A stretch of 64,000 bases of DNA. Origin: Rs1 sp000416275. Its GTDB lineage: Bacteria > Pseudomonadota > Gammaproteobacteria > Pseudomonadales > Balneatricaceae. Shown here piece by piece: positions 38,310 through 47,880 of this stretch. The stretch spans positions 2,790,001 to 2,854,000 of the forward strand of contig OZ251574.1 of assembly GCA_965243635.1 (NCBI GenBank). Reading direction: 5' to 3'. The stretch's first letter is position 1, and each line of letters starts with the position of its first letter. Under the pieces are notes generated by a model, which saw only the letters and a list, made by a program, of their open reading frames with translations, searched no databases and was not told the DNA's origin. The position numbers were made by a program, and so were the translations under genes.

Positions 38310-39710
38310 ATGGTGAAACTGTCTATGGACGGACAAAATAATCCACTGATTTTATTGTGCGAGGCAATGAAAACAGAGGAAGATAATGCTAAAAGGTATG
38401 AAGTATTAGTCGCCACTAATATTATGCAAAAATTACACTTAGACCAGCAATTAAATGAGGCTTTTAAGCGTCATAGTTATCGGTTTATGTACGCCAGCCC
38501 TGCAGTCCCCGCCAACCTATTTATAACCAGCAACCAAGCGTACGCAGGCTTTGTGTTAGAGATGTGTCAACAGTTAGACGCAGATAACAATATGATGATT
38601 AGAGAAGTTGCTGCTATCGAACCAGAGGTCGAAGAGGTTGGCTGTAATTACTTAGACATTAAAGCTTACCTAATACAGCCTTTAGCGGATGATAATTTTG
38701 TGGCACTTGAGGAGATTGAGTGGCTAGACGCAACTTTAAAAGAGCGGCTCTTTGCACAAACTGACGATGTAGGAGTGGTAAGTGGTGTGCAATCAAAACC
38801 ACTGCGCACATATTTAATGATCGATGCGGATAGTTACAGCCAGTGTGGTTTAATGTGGCCGTTGGATATGATCGAAGAAGTACCGGTGCTTTGCATGTAT
38901 AAAGGTCAAGCGGCGATAGATTTAAAAGATCATGCCCCTTATTTGATCGACATGACACTGACGGCCAAAGCTTATAGTGATACCACCCAAGTTCCTGATT
39001 TTCATCGCAAGTATTTTAAGGAATGTTGGGATAAACAGGTGGGTATTTTTATCCGCAGCACTGCCAGCATGGCAGAAGTGCAGCAACATTTTCGTAAAAT
39101 GACTAAAATCCAAGCGCCGGAGCAAGCGGCGGTATTTTTTAATTATCACGATCCACAAGTGTTACGCTTTCTATTGCCTTTCGTCAGAGAAAAATTGGCC
39201 TATGTGACCCATTGGTTTGCACTGACAAGTGCAGCGACTAAACAGCAAACAGCGATAAGTTACCTTTATCTCAATCAAAAGGGTGATGCGTTTATCGAGT
39301 GCCAAACCAATCAAACGTACCAACAACTAGACAATATCAAACGGGTTGCTTTCACTTTAGACCATGTCTATCAACAAATGGCAGAGGCGATGTTCCGGGC
39401 AAAAATGTCTGCCAAAGTACAAGCGGCAGTACTGCATGATTATGGGCATCTAAGCAAAAAAGATGATCTTCAACAAACACAGTTTTTCACAGAAAATTTT
39501 GACTATGCACTGTCGATAGGGCTGAAGTCGGAACTCGCCATCGGCCAATATGTTGCCAGTTGCTTTATCGTCGAACAGCAAATTACCGGTGAAATACTGA
39601 CAGAAAACGACTATCTGTTTAATCAGGGGGTACATGAAAATCAAGTGACTCAACAACTACTTGAAAACGTGTTAGCGGCCAATACACAATCAGCGCAAGG
39701 ATCAGCATGA
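38310..39710 (+). CDS. DUF4123 adaptor (Tap/Tec-like T6SS effector chaperone)
   Basis: A 466-residue cytoplasmic protein. Residues about 155-310 match DUF4123: TYLMIDADSYSQCGL, then VLCMYKGQAAIDLKDHAPYLIDMT in pieces, GIFIRSTASMAEVQQHFRKMTKIQ and FFNYHDPQVLRFLLP. DUF4123 proteins load a specific effector onto VgrG for type VI secretion and are encoded directly upstream of that effector, as here: its TGA overlaps the toxin ATG (ATGA). The N-terminal 150 and C-terminal 150 residues are not assigned. Met1 (38310) or Met6 (38325) may start it. The usual upstream vgrG/hcp is missing; an IS4-like copy ends 80 bp before, so the operon has probably lost its 5' part. Confidence 0.85.
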   Translation: MVKLSMDGQNNPLILLCEAMKTEEDNAKRYEVLVATNIMQKLHLDQQLNEAFKRHSYRFMYASPAVPANLFITSNQAYAGFVLEMCQQLDADNNMMIREVAAIEPEVEEVGCNYLDIKAYLIQPLADDNFVALEEIEWLDATLKERLFAQTDDVGVVSGVQSKPLRTYLMIDADSYSQCGLMWPLDMIEEVPVLCMYKGQAAIDLKDHAPYLIDMTLTAKAYSDTTQVPDFHRKYFKECWDKQVGIFIRSTASMAEVQQHFRKMTKIQAPEQAAVFFNYHDPQVLRFLLPFVREKLAYVTHWFALTSAATKQQTAISYLYLNQKGDAFIECQTNQTYQQLDNIKRVAFTLDHVYQQMAEAMFRAKMSAKVQAAVLHDYGHLSKKDDLQQTQFFTENFDYALSIGLKSELAIGQYVASCFIVEQQITGEILTENDYLFNQGVHENQVTQQLLENVLAANTQSAQGSA

Positions 39711-42700
39711 GTAGCAAAATACCATTATCTACCCCAGAGTCAGACAAGCTACGTGCAGAGCAAAAGGCGCCAGAAAAAGGCCTCTCAGGATTATCCAGCA
39801 AATCTGGTCCCGATGATTATTGTGCCGCTTGCGAAGATAATAAAATAATCCCAATTTATCCACTGCGTATCGCCTATGCGAATCTCTATACCGAAGACGG
39901 GGTTAAACTTACCTACCCAAACTCAATCGAAAATTATAACAATGCAACCAATGTTAAAAACAGTAAAGGTTTTGCACTGCGAAAATTACGCAAAGGTTAC
40001 GTTTATATATTTGATGATACTAATCAAATCTGGTCAATTTTCTTCTTTGATCCAGAGCAGGGCAAGGGTGGTTCTTTTAGTAAAATGCAATGGTTGTATG
40101 GCGATGCAGATGAGGATTGGGCGACAACCAGCGAGCAAAATTTAGTTACGGCTTATGTACCTTGTGATGCCTCCAACATTTGGATTTGTTTTAGCCAGCA
40201 TCGTTGGTCACACAATATATTTGCTAAGGCGCATAACGAAGTCGCTTTTCGCAATCAAGTGATGACCAAAACCAATGTATTAGCGGCCAGCGCGGAACCC
40301 TTTTTAGATGAATTAAGTAAAATTGCCGATTACGCTGAAGAATTTTCTAACAGTAAAATGATCAGCGAAGCAGAGTGGGATCTTCTCAGCGATATTAACT
40401 TAGATATCGATAGCGATCACCGAGTCTTAAACGATACTCGGGTGCTGCAGGCACAAGGTAAAGCGATCATCTGTGCACTACACGACCCAATTGGTGTGGT
40501 CAGTGAAATTGCCGTGTCTCACTTGAATCGGATTAAACTAAAATCGGATTACCTGGATGCGAAAATGTATCCACTCACCGTTGCCAATGCGATTGATGTC
40601 TTTCAAAACAGTGCCAAAAAGAATGCAGCTAGCGCCACCGAGAAAGAGCGTAAAATCTATCAAAAATGGCAAGAGGCAGTCACCCCTGAATATAAAGATA
40701 TCATCACTGAGGCAGAAAACAATTTAAGAAACTACGAAGACACAGTCGCAGCCACCTTAAATGCATGGGAACACTTTCATAACATGGGGACTAGTGATCC
40801 ACAAAACAGCTTGGGCTCACTGCAAACCCACCTCACTACTTTTAATCCAGACAGCGAACTACCCCGTGAAATCAATGATCTGTTAGCCGCAGCAGCACTG
40901 AGTATAAAAGGCATTAGCAGCTCAAAAGCCGGTCAAGAGGCGATACGTCGTGCGATATTGGCCAAAGATAAATGGAGCAATGACACCAATATTGTTCCTA
41001 AGGCGGTGCGCATCGTTACGGAGCTGGCAAAAGTGACCCACTCTGCATTAGATAGGCTACGTATTAATGCAACTGCTGCTAGTGATCTATTGGCGGATCT
41101 AGCGGTGCCAGGTGCTTTTGAAATAGTTAACCTAAAGCGGGTAGATATCCTCAAAGATGTTACCAAATTTTACGCTGGCTATGTGAATAAAAGCATCAAA
41201 CGAGTTGAACAACCGATCAGTAACATACTGCACGAAATTACCCATGGGCCGAAACGCACACCACAGCGTACTAAAATATTGCAACGCGGGTTACAGCTCA
41301 ACAGGACTCAGGTCAGTACTGGCACTTATACCTTTGATGGCGAGATCAACCTAACCGGGCAAGCGGGCTATAACGTTGTGGATAAATTGGGTGGTTTAAA
41401 GACGGGCTTTGTAATGATGATGAATACTTTAAATATATTTACATTTGCACAGACAGCCGAAAAAGACCAGATGAAAGGCTTTGCTGGTCGTATAGCCAAT
41501 CCAAAATTCGCTCTGTTTTTAACCGCCATAGAGAGCACCACAGAATTAGTTGCCCTAAGTCAACGCGCACTTAAAAAAGAGTTACCTGCCAGCTACAAAG
41601 TGCATGGTAAGCTCAAAGGCAGTCAGTTACGCAAATTACTTAAAGTCACAGACCTCACCGATGATTTTATCAAAACCGTGGCAGGGGGCAATAAGGTCAC
41701 TATTGTAAAAAGTAACACTGGCAAGTTGAGTAAATTGTCAATGCTTGGGCGCATAGGTTTAGTGACGGGCCTAGGCTTAGCTATCATGGATTTATTCAGT
41801 GCCTATGAAGCGTATCGACGCGGCGATAAAAATGCGCTGATCTCCTTTACGTCTTTGGGGCTGGGGGCTGCATTACTCGCTTTGGGGGTCTCAGGTTTGT
41901 TTAGTACAACGTTCACTGGTATAGGCATTGTTATAAGTATAGTGCTTATTATTGTAGGGTTAATCTATAGCCGTTGGGTTGATGATCCGATAACAAAGTG
42001 GTTGAAGAACTGCTTTTGGGGGACTTCGAGTGGTTATTTATACTGGGATGATAAAAGTCGAAGCAGAATATTAGCAGACGCTGGGATGGGGAGTGATAAC
42101 TACCAAGGACAGACTAATGTCATTACCAATAATTCGATAAAGAAAGATCAGACTTATGACTTTCTAAGGTTTTTCCAAAGAGAAATGCAAGAGTTTAATG
42201 AATTAGTCTATTGGCCGCAAAAAGAAAAGCCACCTGCTGATATCAGAGCAATTCGTACAACAGGTTGGGGGCCTTTTAAAAGAACCACTCGGATGCTTGA
42301 TACGGATAGCAATACCGAAATCATTCGATTTCGCTTACCTAATTTCGTCGATGGCTTCTCTGAACTTGACGCAACTGTTATGGCAAAATTCACCGTTAGA
42401 TTTAAACAGTCTTTTGCTTCTGAGATTGAATTTGTCGATGTCACACAGCAATTTTTTAAAGAATTAAAAATTGTAGATGAAGCCAATGGTCTTTTTGAGT
42501 CAAAAATAACCCTTGAGTTTGATAATAATAGTAATGATACCCCTTGGGATGATATGTACTGGAAAATCGATTGTATTTATTTAAAGCCTGCTTGGACATA
42601 CAGCCCCAATTCACAATTGACATTACCTATAGGTTATTATGAAAATTGGACTGATTCAGGCTATGAATTTGCAGAAGAAGGTGGTCAAAAAATCTTAACC

Positions 42701-42715
42701 TTGTGGGGTATATAA
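39707..42715 (+). CDS. VasX-like T6SS effector, membrane-active toxin
   Basis: A 1002-residue protein. The N-terminal 20-165 region matches the VasX / BTH_I2691-type effector N-terminus: CxxC at 39-42, IIPIYPLRIAYA, and LRKLRKGYVYIFDD. A helical middle follows. A strongly hydrophobic block at about 680-760 (IGLVTGLGLAIMDL, then ALLALGVSGLF, then GIGIVISIVLIIVGLIY) gives at least two or three membrane helices, as in colicin-like VasX and Tme toxins, which permeabilise the target inner membrane. The 240 C-terminal residues are soluble and unrecognised, ending in EEGGQKILTLWGI. It lies between a DUF4123 adaptor (ATGA overlap) and a membrane protein (TAATG overlap), the expected adaptor-effector-immunity order. 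Activity and secretion are inferred from family and context. Residues 167-264 recur in the two downstream relics. Confidence 0.85.
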   Translation: MSSKIPLSTPESDKLRAEQKAPEKGLSGLSSKSGPDDYCAACEDNKIIPIYPLRIAYANLYTEDGVKLTYPNSIENYNNATNVKNSKGFALRKLRKGYVYIFDDTNQIWSIFFFDPEQGKGGSFSKMQWLYGDADEDWATTSEQNLVTAYVPCDASNIWICFSQHRWSHNIFAKAHNEVAFRNQVMTKTNVLAASAEPFLDELSKIADYAEEFSNSKMISEAEWDLLSDINLDIDSDHRVLNDTRVLQAQGKAIICALHDPIGVVSEIAVSHLNRIKLKSDYLDAKMYPLTVANAIDVFQNSAKKNAASATEKERKIYQKWQEAVTPEYKDIITEAENNLRNYEDTVAATLNAWEHFHNMGTSDPQNSLGSLQTHLTTFNPDSELPREINDLLAAAALSIKGISSSKAGQEAIRRAILAKDKWSNDTNIVPKAVRIVTELAKVTHSALDRLRINATAASDLLADLAVPGAFEIVNLKRVDILKDVTKFYAGYVNKSIKRVEQPISNILHEITHGPKRTPQRTKILQRGLQLNRTQVSTGTYTFDGEINLTGQAGYNVVDKLGGLKTGFVMMMNTLNIFTFAQTAEKDQMKGFAGRIANPKFALFLTAIESTTELVALSQRALKKELPASYKVHGKLKGSQLRKLLKVTDLTDDFIKTVAGGNKVTIVKSNTGKLSKLSMLGRIGLVTGLGLAIMDLFSAYEAYRRGDKNALISFTSLGLGAALLALGVSGLFSTTFTGIGIVISIVLIIVGLIYSRWVDDPITKWLKNCFWGTSSGYLYWDDKSRSRILADAGMGSDNYQGQTNVITNNSIKKDQTYDFLRFFQREMQEFNELVYWPQKEKPPADIRAIRTTGWGPFKRTTRMLDTDSNTEIIRFRLPNFVDGFSELDATVMAKFTVRFKQSFASEIEFVDVTQQFFKELKIVDEANGLFESKITLEFDNNSNDTPWDDMYWKIDCIYLKPAWTYSPNSQLTLPIGYYENWTDSGYEFAEEGGQKILTLWGI

Positions 42716-43947
42716 TGGGATTATTTAAATCAATGTCAATATTTGATTTATTAATAATTTTCACTGCTATTGGTCTGGGTATAATTATTGTATGGATGTT
42801 GATTTTAAATGGAAATTTTTCGAAAAAAAATAATCCTACATGGGGAAGATACCCACTACCGAGAAGTGACAAATTTCTGCCTTTTAATTGGTTTAACGGC
42901 TGGGCAAACTGGAAGAGCGCTATTTACACAGGTAAGAAGCTTGATATTGAAATTGCTTATATTGGCCACCAAGTAATTAATATTTCTAAAGATAAAGTAG
43001 TAATTAGATCTAATTGTTGGCTCTATGCTGGTAAGTTTTTGTTTGGGTTTATATTACTTATTATTTTTTCTTTGGGTTTTTTAATTACTAGTAAGAACTA
43101 TTTGAAATTTCATCGAACAGGAGGAGGATGTCCAATTATCATCCAAACGGATGCTGGGCAGATTGTCGAGAGGGAGTACTTTAAAGGTAATATAATAAAT
43201 TACTTTTATCGAGAGTACTGCTATTTAAGAAACGCTCTTTTTTATGATAATAGGAATAATACAATCAAAAAGAAATTATCATCTCTCTTTAATATTGATT
43301 TATTCCCTTTATATTTATTATTTTTAGGGAGTGGCGGCGGGTTGTTGCTGATAATATCGAGGGCCCCTCCACCTCTAGTCTTTAATCGCAAAAAACGCAT
43401 TATATATACACAGCACAAAGGCAAAATTTACATTAGTAACTGGGATAAAACGTTTTATACAATCCGTTTTATTCATCAGGCTTTTAGCATAGGTTTTGAG
43501 CTATACCACTTAGATAAAAACGGCGATTGGCAGTCAAAGTGGTTTAGTGTAGCAGGTCATCACTATTATGGTGAGACTAATGATTATCTTCTAGCTTTAA
43601 AAGCGATGCGTGCTGATAGATCTCATGCGATGAGAGCCTGGCTTATTTTATTCATGGATAAAGGTGCAATGGCAGTGCATCCAGTGCTACCTTTCAAGGG
43701 GATTTTAGATACCCTGACACCGCGCCAAACGTTACTTGATGAAGACATTGAAGCCCAAGTTGAAACGTTGCTTAAATCACTTGATTATAAAGCCCCAGGT
43801 GAGGCGGAACCTGCCAACAGGCCGGACCCTGAGATACAACAGTTGCTTAGGCAGAACAATGATCTTGATCTATATGATATTTTAACTGAGAAGAATCTGG
43901 CTAAATATATCGCAGATAGGGATGCGAAAGCTGCGAAACAGTCCTAA
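42715..43947 (+). CDS. Membrane immunity-like protein 1 (DUF6708-like)
   Basis: A 410-residue protein with three hydrophobic segments (about 10-32, 103-125, 195-215) and a soluble C-terminal half containing PPPLVFNRKKRIIYTQHKG, a pattern I associate with DUF6708 proteins found beside T6SS effectors. The ATG at 42715 overlaps the toxin stop (TAATG), so I choose it over the GTG four codons earlier. A membrane protein coupled to a pore-forming effector is most simply its immunity protein. It shares extended identity with the protein at 44291-45529, particularly the last 200 residues (for example LRQNNDLDLYDILTEKNLAKYIADRD), while the transmembrane and periplasm-facing parts have diverged, as expected for specificity change. 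Confidence 0.75.
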   Translation: MGLFKSMSIFDLLIIFTAIGLGIIIVWMLILNGNFSKKNNPTWGRYPLPRSDKFLPFNWFNGWANWKSAIYTGKKLDIEIAYIGHQVINISKDKVVIRSNCWLYAGKFLFGFILLIIFSLGFLITSKNYLKFHRTGGGCPIIIQTDAGQIVEREYFKGNIINYFYREYCYLRNALFYDNRNNTIKKKLSSLFNIDLFPLYLLFLGSGGGLLLIISRAPPPLVFNRKKRIIYTQHKGKIYISNWDKTFYTIRFIHQAFSIGFELYHLDKNGDWQSKWFSVAGHHYYGETNDYLLALKAMRADRSHAMRAWLILFMDKGAMAVHPVLPFKGILDTLTPRQTLLDEDIEAQVETLLKSLDYKAPGEAEPANRPDPEIQQLLRQNNDLDLYDILTEKNLAKYIADRDAKAAKQS

Positions 43948-43950
43948 GCA

Positions 43951-44291
43951 GTGACACTATCAGCGCTTATGTACTCAGTAATGCCGGTGAAGTTTGGATT
44001 AGTTTTAGCCAACATCATGCAATGGTCACACAATATATTTGCTAAGGCGCATAACGAAGTCGCTTTTCGCAATCAAGTGATGACCAAAACCAATGTATTA
44101 GCGGCCAGCGCTGAACCCTTTTTAGATGAATTAAGTAAAATTGCCGATTACGCCGAAGAATTTTCTAACAGTAAAATGATCAGTGAAAAAAAATATGGGG
44201 CTTACCTCTTGATTTTGAGGAAAGTTTTATCTTCTCAAGATACGAGATAGAAGAAGGTGGGAAAAAAGTTTTGGTGGTTTGGGGAAGTTAA
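43951..44291 (+). pseudogene. Toxin relic 1 (N-terminal segment joined to a variant C-terminal tail)
   Basis: Starts right after immunity gene 1. In frame it first reads AYVLSNAGEVWISFSQHH, a diverged version of toxin residues 149-165. A frameshift then leads into about 165 bp (44023-44187) nearly identical to toxin residues 167-221. An abrupt junction follows, and the last bases read GLPLDFEESFIFSRYEIEEG and GKKVLVVWGS before a TAA that overlaps the next gene's ATG. The tail corresponds to the toxin end EEGGQKILTLWGI but differs in sequence. I read it as a second toxin allele with its centre deleted. Confidence 0.75.
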
Positions 44292-45529
44292 TGGCTATTT
44301 TTGATATGTTTTCATCTGATCAAATTTTGATTATTGTAATTGCGGCTAGCTTAATCGTTATTATCATTGTTGGTGCGATTAAACTTGGTGCTTTTAGTAA
44401 AACGAATAATCCCAGCTGGGGACATGCTCCATTTCCTAGAACAGAGAAAATACAAATTTTTAACTGGTTCAACGGCTGGGCTAACTGGAAAAGCCGCCTG
44501 TATACAGGTAAGAAACTAACAACAAGGATAGCGTATATTGGTCATCATCTAACAGAAATAAATAATAACCAAGCCACTATAAGATCAAATGGATGGTTTT
44601 ATACTAGGAAAACGTTGTTGTCTATATGGATCGGGATAGCGTTTGTAACGACAAGTCTTATTATAATGGATGATTACAAATGGTTTTATATTAGGGACGG
44701 CGGTATGTGTCCGATAATACAAGTTGTTAAAGACAAAAAAGAAGTTGTGGGGTATGTCGACTATAATGGTAGTTTTTATGACTATATCGGCCAAGAATTT
44801 TGTGTGATTAAGAATGTTTTTGGTAATAGTCGGTTGCATGACACCGTAGAGAGAAAAGTTAAGTACTTTCTGTCTAGTAATTACTATATTCGCTTTACTT
44901 GGTTAGCTAGTTTTTTAATTATTTGTTGGTTGGTTTTTACTAAATCCCCACCTCCCTTAGTTTTCGACCGAAAGAGACGTTTAGTTTATACCCAGTATAA
45001 AGGTAAAATTTATCTAAGCGATTGGGACAAGCTTTTCTATTCAATACGTACAACTTACCAAGCGCATAGTATAGGTTTTGAATTATATCATTTAGACAAA
45101 AAAGGAAGGTGGAAACCAAAATGGTTCTCGGTTGCGGGTCATCACTATTACGGTGAATTAAATGACCATCTTTTGTCCTTGAATGCCGTAAACTCCAATA
45201 GATCCCACGCGATGCGTGCGTGGCTGATTCTATTTATGGAAAAAGGCCCGCTTGCGGTACATCCGGTACTCCCTTTTAAAGGGATATTAGATACACTGAC
45301 ACCGCGTAAAGGCTCGCTGAGTCTAGGCTTTGAAGAACAGTTGGCGGCATTACTTAAGTCAATCGACTATCAAGCGCCTGGTGCGGCAGAAAAAGTCAGC
45401 CAAGCTGACCCTGAGATACAACAGTTGCTTAGGCAAAATAATGATGTTGATCTATACGATATTTTAACTGAGAAGAATCTGGCTAAATATATCGCAGATA
45501 GGGATACAAAAGCTGCGAAACAGTCCTAA
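44291..45529 (+). CDS. Membrane immunity-like protein 2 (DUF6708-like)
   Basis: A 412-residue paralogue of the protein at 42715-43947, with the same layout: N-terminal helix (about 10-32), second (about 105-125) and third (about 200-220) hydrophobic segments, then PPPLVFDRKRRLVYTQYKG and a highly conserved C-terminus. The ATG at 44291 overlaps the stop of the preceding toxin relic as TAATG, the same coupling as the intact pair. Divergence is concentrated around the membrane segments and the loop between them (about 95-200). It probably protects against a toxin variant no longer made here (inference). Confidence 0.75.
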   Translation: MAIFDMFSSDQILIIVIAASLIVIIIVGAIKLGAFSKTNNPSWGHAPFPRTEKIQIFNWFNGWANWKSRLYTGKKLTTRIAYIGHHLTEINNNQATIRSNGWFYTRKTLLSIWIGIAFVTTSLIIMDDYKWFYIRDGGMCPIIQVVKDKKEVVGYVDYNGSFYDYIGQEFCVIKNVFGNSRLHDTVERKVKYFLSSNYYIRFTWLASFLIICWLVFTKSPPPLVFDRKRRLVYTQYKGKIYLSDWDKLFYSIRTTYQAHSIGFELYHLDKKGRWKPKWFSVAGHHYYGELNDHLLSLNAVNSNRSHAMRAWLILFMEKGPLAVHPVLPFKGILDTLTPRKGSLSLGFEEQLAALLKSIDYQAPGAAEKVSQADPEIQQLLRQNNDVDLYDILTEKNLAKYIADRDTKAAKQS

Positions 45530-45532
45530 GCA

Positions 45533-45955
45533 GTGACTCTATCAGCGCTTATGTGCTCAGCAATGCCGGTGAAATTTGAATTTGTTTTAGCCAACATCAT
45601 ACATTGGTCACACAATATATTTGCTAAGGCGCATAACGAAGTCGCTTTTCGCAATCAAGTGATGACCAAAACCAATGTATTAGCGGCCAGCGCGGAACCC
45701 TTTTTAGATGAATTAAGTAAAATTGCCGATTACGCTGAAGAATTTTCTAACAGTAAAATGATCAGCGAAGCAGAGTGGGATCTTCTCAGCGATATTAACT
45801 TAGATATCGATAGCGATCACCGAGTCTTAAACGATACTCGGGTGCTGCAGGCACAAGGTAAAGCGATCATCTGTGCACTGCACGACCCCATAGGTGTGTG
45901 TAGTTGGCGGCGCTTACAGATAAATGATAATTCATTTACCGTTTTCGGAAGTTAA
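45533..45955 (+). pseudogene. Toxin relic 2
   Basis: Begins immediately after immunity gene 2 with the same diverged AYVLSNAGE segment as relic 1, here with an in-frame TGA and a frameshift. From 45605 it is almost identical to toxin residues 167-264 for about 290 bp. At about 45897 it jumps to a different ending, CSWRRLQINDNSFTVFGS, followed by TAA. The ending resembles the last residues of the toxin and relic 1 (xTLWGI, LVVWGS), so it is taken as the C-terminus of a third allele. The MORN_2 gene follows after 62 bp. Confidence 0.75.
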
Positions 45956-46017
45956 AACCAGACCACGTAAGTGATAAATTAAAAGTTTAATCACCCATTT
46001 AATATTTGAAGGTAGAT

Positions 46018-47877
46018 ATGAAAAAAATTCTAATATTTATATTAATAGTGAGTACGCCTTACTTTGCACAAGCTAGGCAGGAATATCATCAAAATGGGCA
46101 ATTATCTTTAGATATATCAATTGTTGATGGCAAAAAAGAAGGTATTGAGAAAAGATATAATTTAGCTGGTAATATTATTTTTGAAATTCCTTATATAAAT
46201 GACAAAAAAGAAGGAATAGCAAAAGCCTATCATGAAAATGGTTATCTAATAACGCAATTACCTTTTAAAGCCGATAAGGAAGATGGCATAGAAAAAAGCT
46301 ATTTTGATAACGGTGTGCTTAATTCAACAATATCTTGGAAAGAGGGAAAGCAAGAAGGTGTTTATAGAGTTTATTATAGAGATGGTAGTATCCAGTTTGA
46401 ATCTTTCTGGAGTAAGGGTTTAAGGGATGGCCTTTCTAAAGAATATAGGAGCAGTGGACAATTATTTATTGAAACAAGCTATATGAGCGGCGAGCAAACG
46501 GGTTTAAGAAAACTATATTTTGATAATGGTAATCTGAATACGGTTGTAATGTGGAAAAGTGGTAAAAAAGAGGGTCTTTCTAAAAGATATTACCACAATG
46601 GAAAACTTGAATTTATAACCCCTTATAAAGATGATAAAAAAGAAGGCCTTTCAAAATGGTACTATGGAAATGGTAAGCTATTAGTCGAGCTTCCTTATAA
46701 AAATGATAGAGAAGATGGTTTGGTAAAGCGGTATTTTGATAACGGTATACTTAGTTCAATAACCGCTTGGAAAAATGGTCAAAAAAGTGGCATTCAAAAA
46801 AATTATTATGAAGATGGTAATCTTCAAATAGAACGCTCATGGAGAAATGGGGTTAACGATGGTGTTTTTTACCTTTATAACAATGATGGAACCCTAATTA
46901 TTGAAACACCTTATAGTAATAGTTTAGAAAATGGTGTGAAAAAGAAATACTATGACAGTGGAGAGCTTGAATCTGAAATTGTTTATAAAAACGGAAAAGT
47001 ATCTGGTTTAGAAAAATCATACTATAGAAGTGGTGTAATAAAGTACGAAACTGTTAATAAAAACCAACAAAAATCTATTAAAGAATATTATAAAAATGGC
47101 AATATAAGACATGAATATATAATTAAAAGTAATGAATATGATGGGCCATTCAAAAAATATTCTGATGATGGGAAATTGCAAAAATTAATTACTTATAAAA
47201 ATGGTTTGAAAGACGGAGTTTTACAAATGTTCTACATTAGTGGAACCTTGAAAAGAGAGGTTTTTTATTTGAAATCCTTAAGGCATGGGGCAGATAAGGA
47301 ATATTATGAAAATGGCAAACTTAAAGATGAAACACCTTATTTAAACAATAAAAAACATGGAATTGAAAAATACTATTATGAAAGTGGCCAAATAAAAGCG
47401 GAAACCCCTTTTAAAGATGGCAAGGCTGAAGGCCCAAGTTATTCCTATTACCAAAATGGTGCACTGCTCGTCAAATCTCATAATACAAATAACAAAAGAG
47501 ACGGGCTGTTCCAAAATTTTTATCCTAACTCTAATTTGAGACAAGAAAGCACCTGGAAAAATGGTCGCATTGAAGGCCAAGCCAAAGGCTATCATCTCAA
47601 TGGAAAAATAAGCTATGAGGCTTTTTATGTCAATGGTAGTCTTGAAGGTTTAGAAAAAGTATTCTTCTTAAATGGTAAACTTCAGTTGGAATCTTCGTGG
47701 AGAAAAGGGCAGCACGAATATAAAAAGGTATATTACCAAAACAATAAACTTTGCATGAATATATTATACAAAAAACGCAGCATAGAAAAAGGCGTTTATT
47801 ACACTATGGAGGGCCTAAAAAAAGAAGTCTCGAACGATAAATTTAACCCCCCTCATATTCTGTGTGACAAGCTATAG
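46018..47877 (+). CDS. Exported MORN_2-repeat (YwqK-like) protein, putative immunity protein
   Basis: A 619-residue protein with a clear signal peptide (MKKILIFILIVSTPYFAQA, residues 1-19) and then about 24 tandem repeats of 24 residues of the MORN_2 type (YxNGxLxxExxYKxGKxxGxxKxYY), for example DNGNLNTVVMWKSGKKEGL. Repeats extend to the last 50 residues. YwqK-family MORN_2 proteins are antitoxin or immunity partners of secreted toxins in several systems. The ATG at 46018 has AAGG 6 bp upstream and is preferred over the TTG at 46006. It follows a toxin relic in an array where each relic precedes an immunity-type gene, so a periplasmic immunity role for a lost toxin is inferred. An IS66 end begins 3 bp after the stop; the reading frame itself looks complete. 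Confidence 0.8.
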   Translation: MKKILIFILIVSTPYFAQARQEYHQNGQLSLDISIVDGKKEGIEKRYNLAGNIIFEIPYINDKKEGIAKAYHENGYLITQLPFKADKEDGIEKSYFDNGVLNSTISWKEGKQEGVYRVYYRDGSIQFESFWSKGLRDGLSKEYRSSGQLFIETSYMSGEQTGLRKLYFDNGNLNTVVMWKSGKKEGLSKRYYHNGKLEFITPYKDDKKEGLSKWYYGNGKLLVELPYKNDREDGLVKRYFDNGILSSITAWKNGQKSGIQKNYYEDGNLQIERSWRNGVNDGVFYLYNNDGTLIIETPYSNSLENGVKKKYYDSGELESEIVYKNGKVSGLEKSYYRSGVIKYETVNKNQQKSIKEYYKNGNIRHEYIIKSNEYDGPFKKYSDDGKLQKLITYKNGLKDGVLQMFYISGTLKREVFYLKSLRHGADKEYYENGKLKDETPYLNNKKHGIEKYYYESGQIKAETPFKDGKAEGPSYSYYQNGALLVKSHNTNNKRDGLFQNFYPNSNLRQESTWKNGRIEGQAKGYHLNGKISYEAFYVNGSLEGLEKVFFLNGKLQLESSWRKGQHEYKKVYYQNNKLCMNILYKKRSIEKGVYYTMEGLKKEVSNDKFNPPHILCDKL

Positions 47878-47880
47878 GAC

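Noticed and set aside
38147..38341. Open frame starting MSDIIGLSEEDKRK
   Set aside because: It is the out-of-frame C-terminal tail of the IS4-like transposase, also present in copy 2, not a separate gene.
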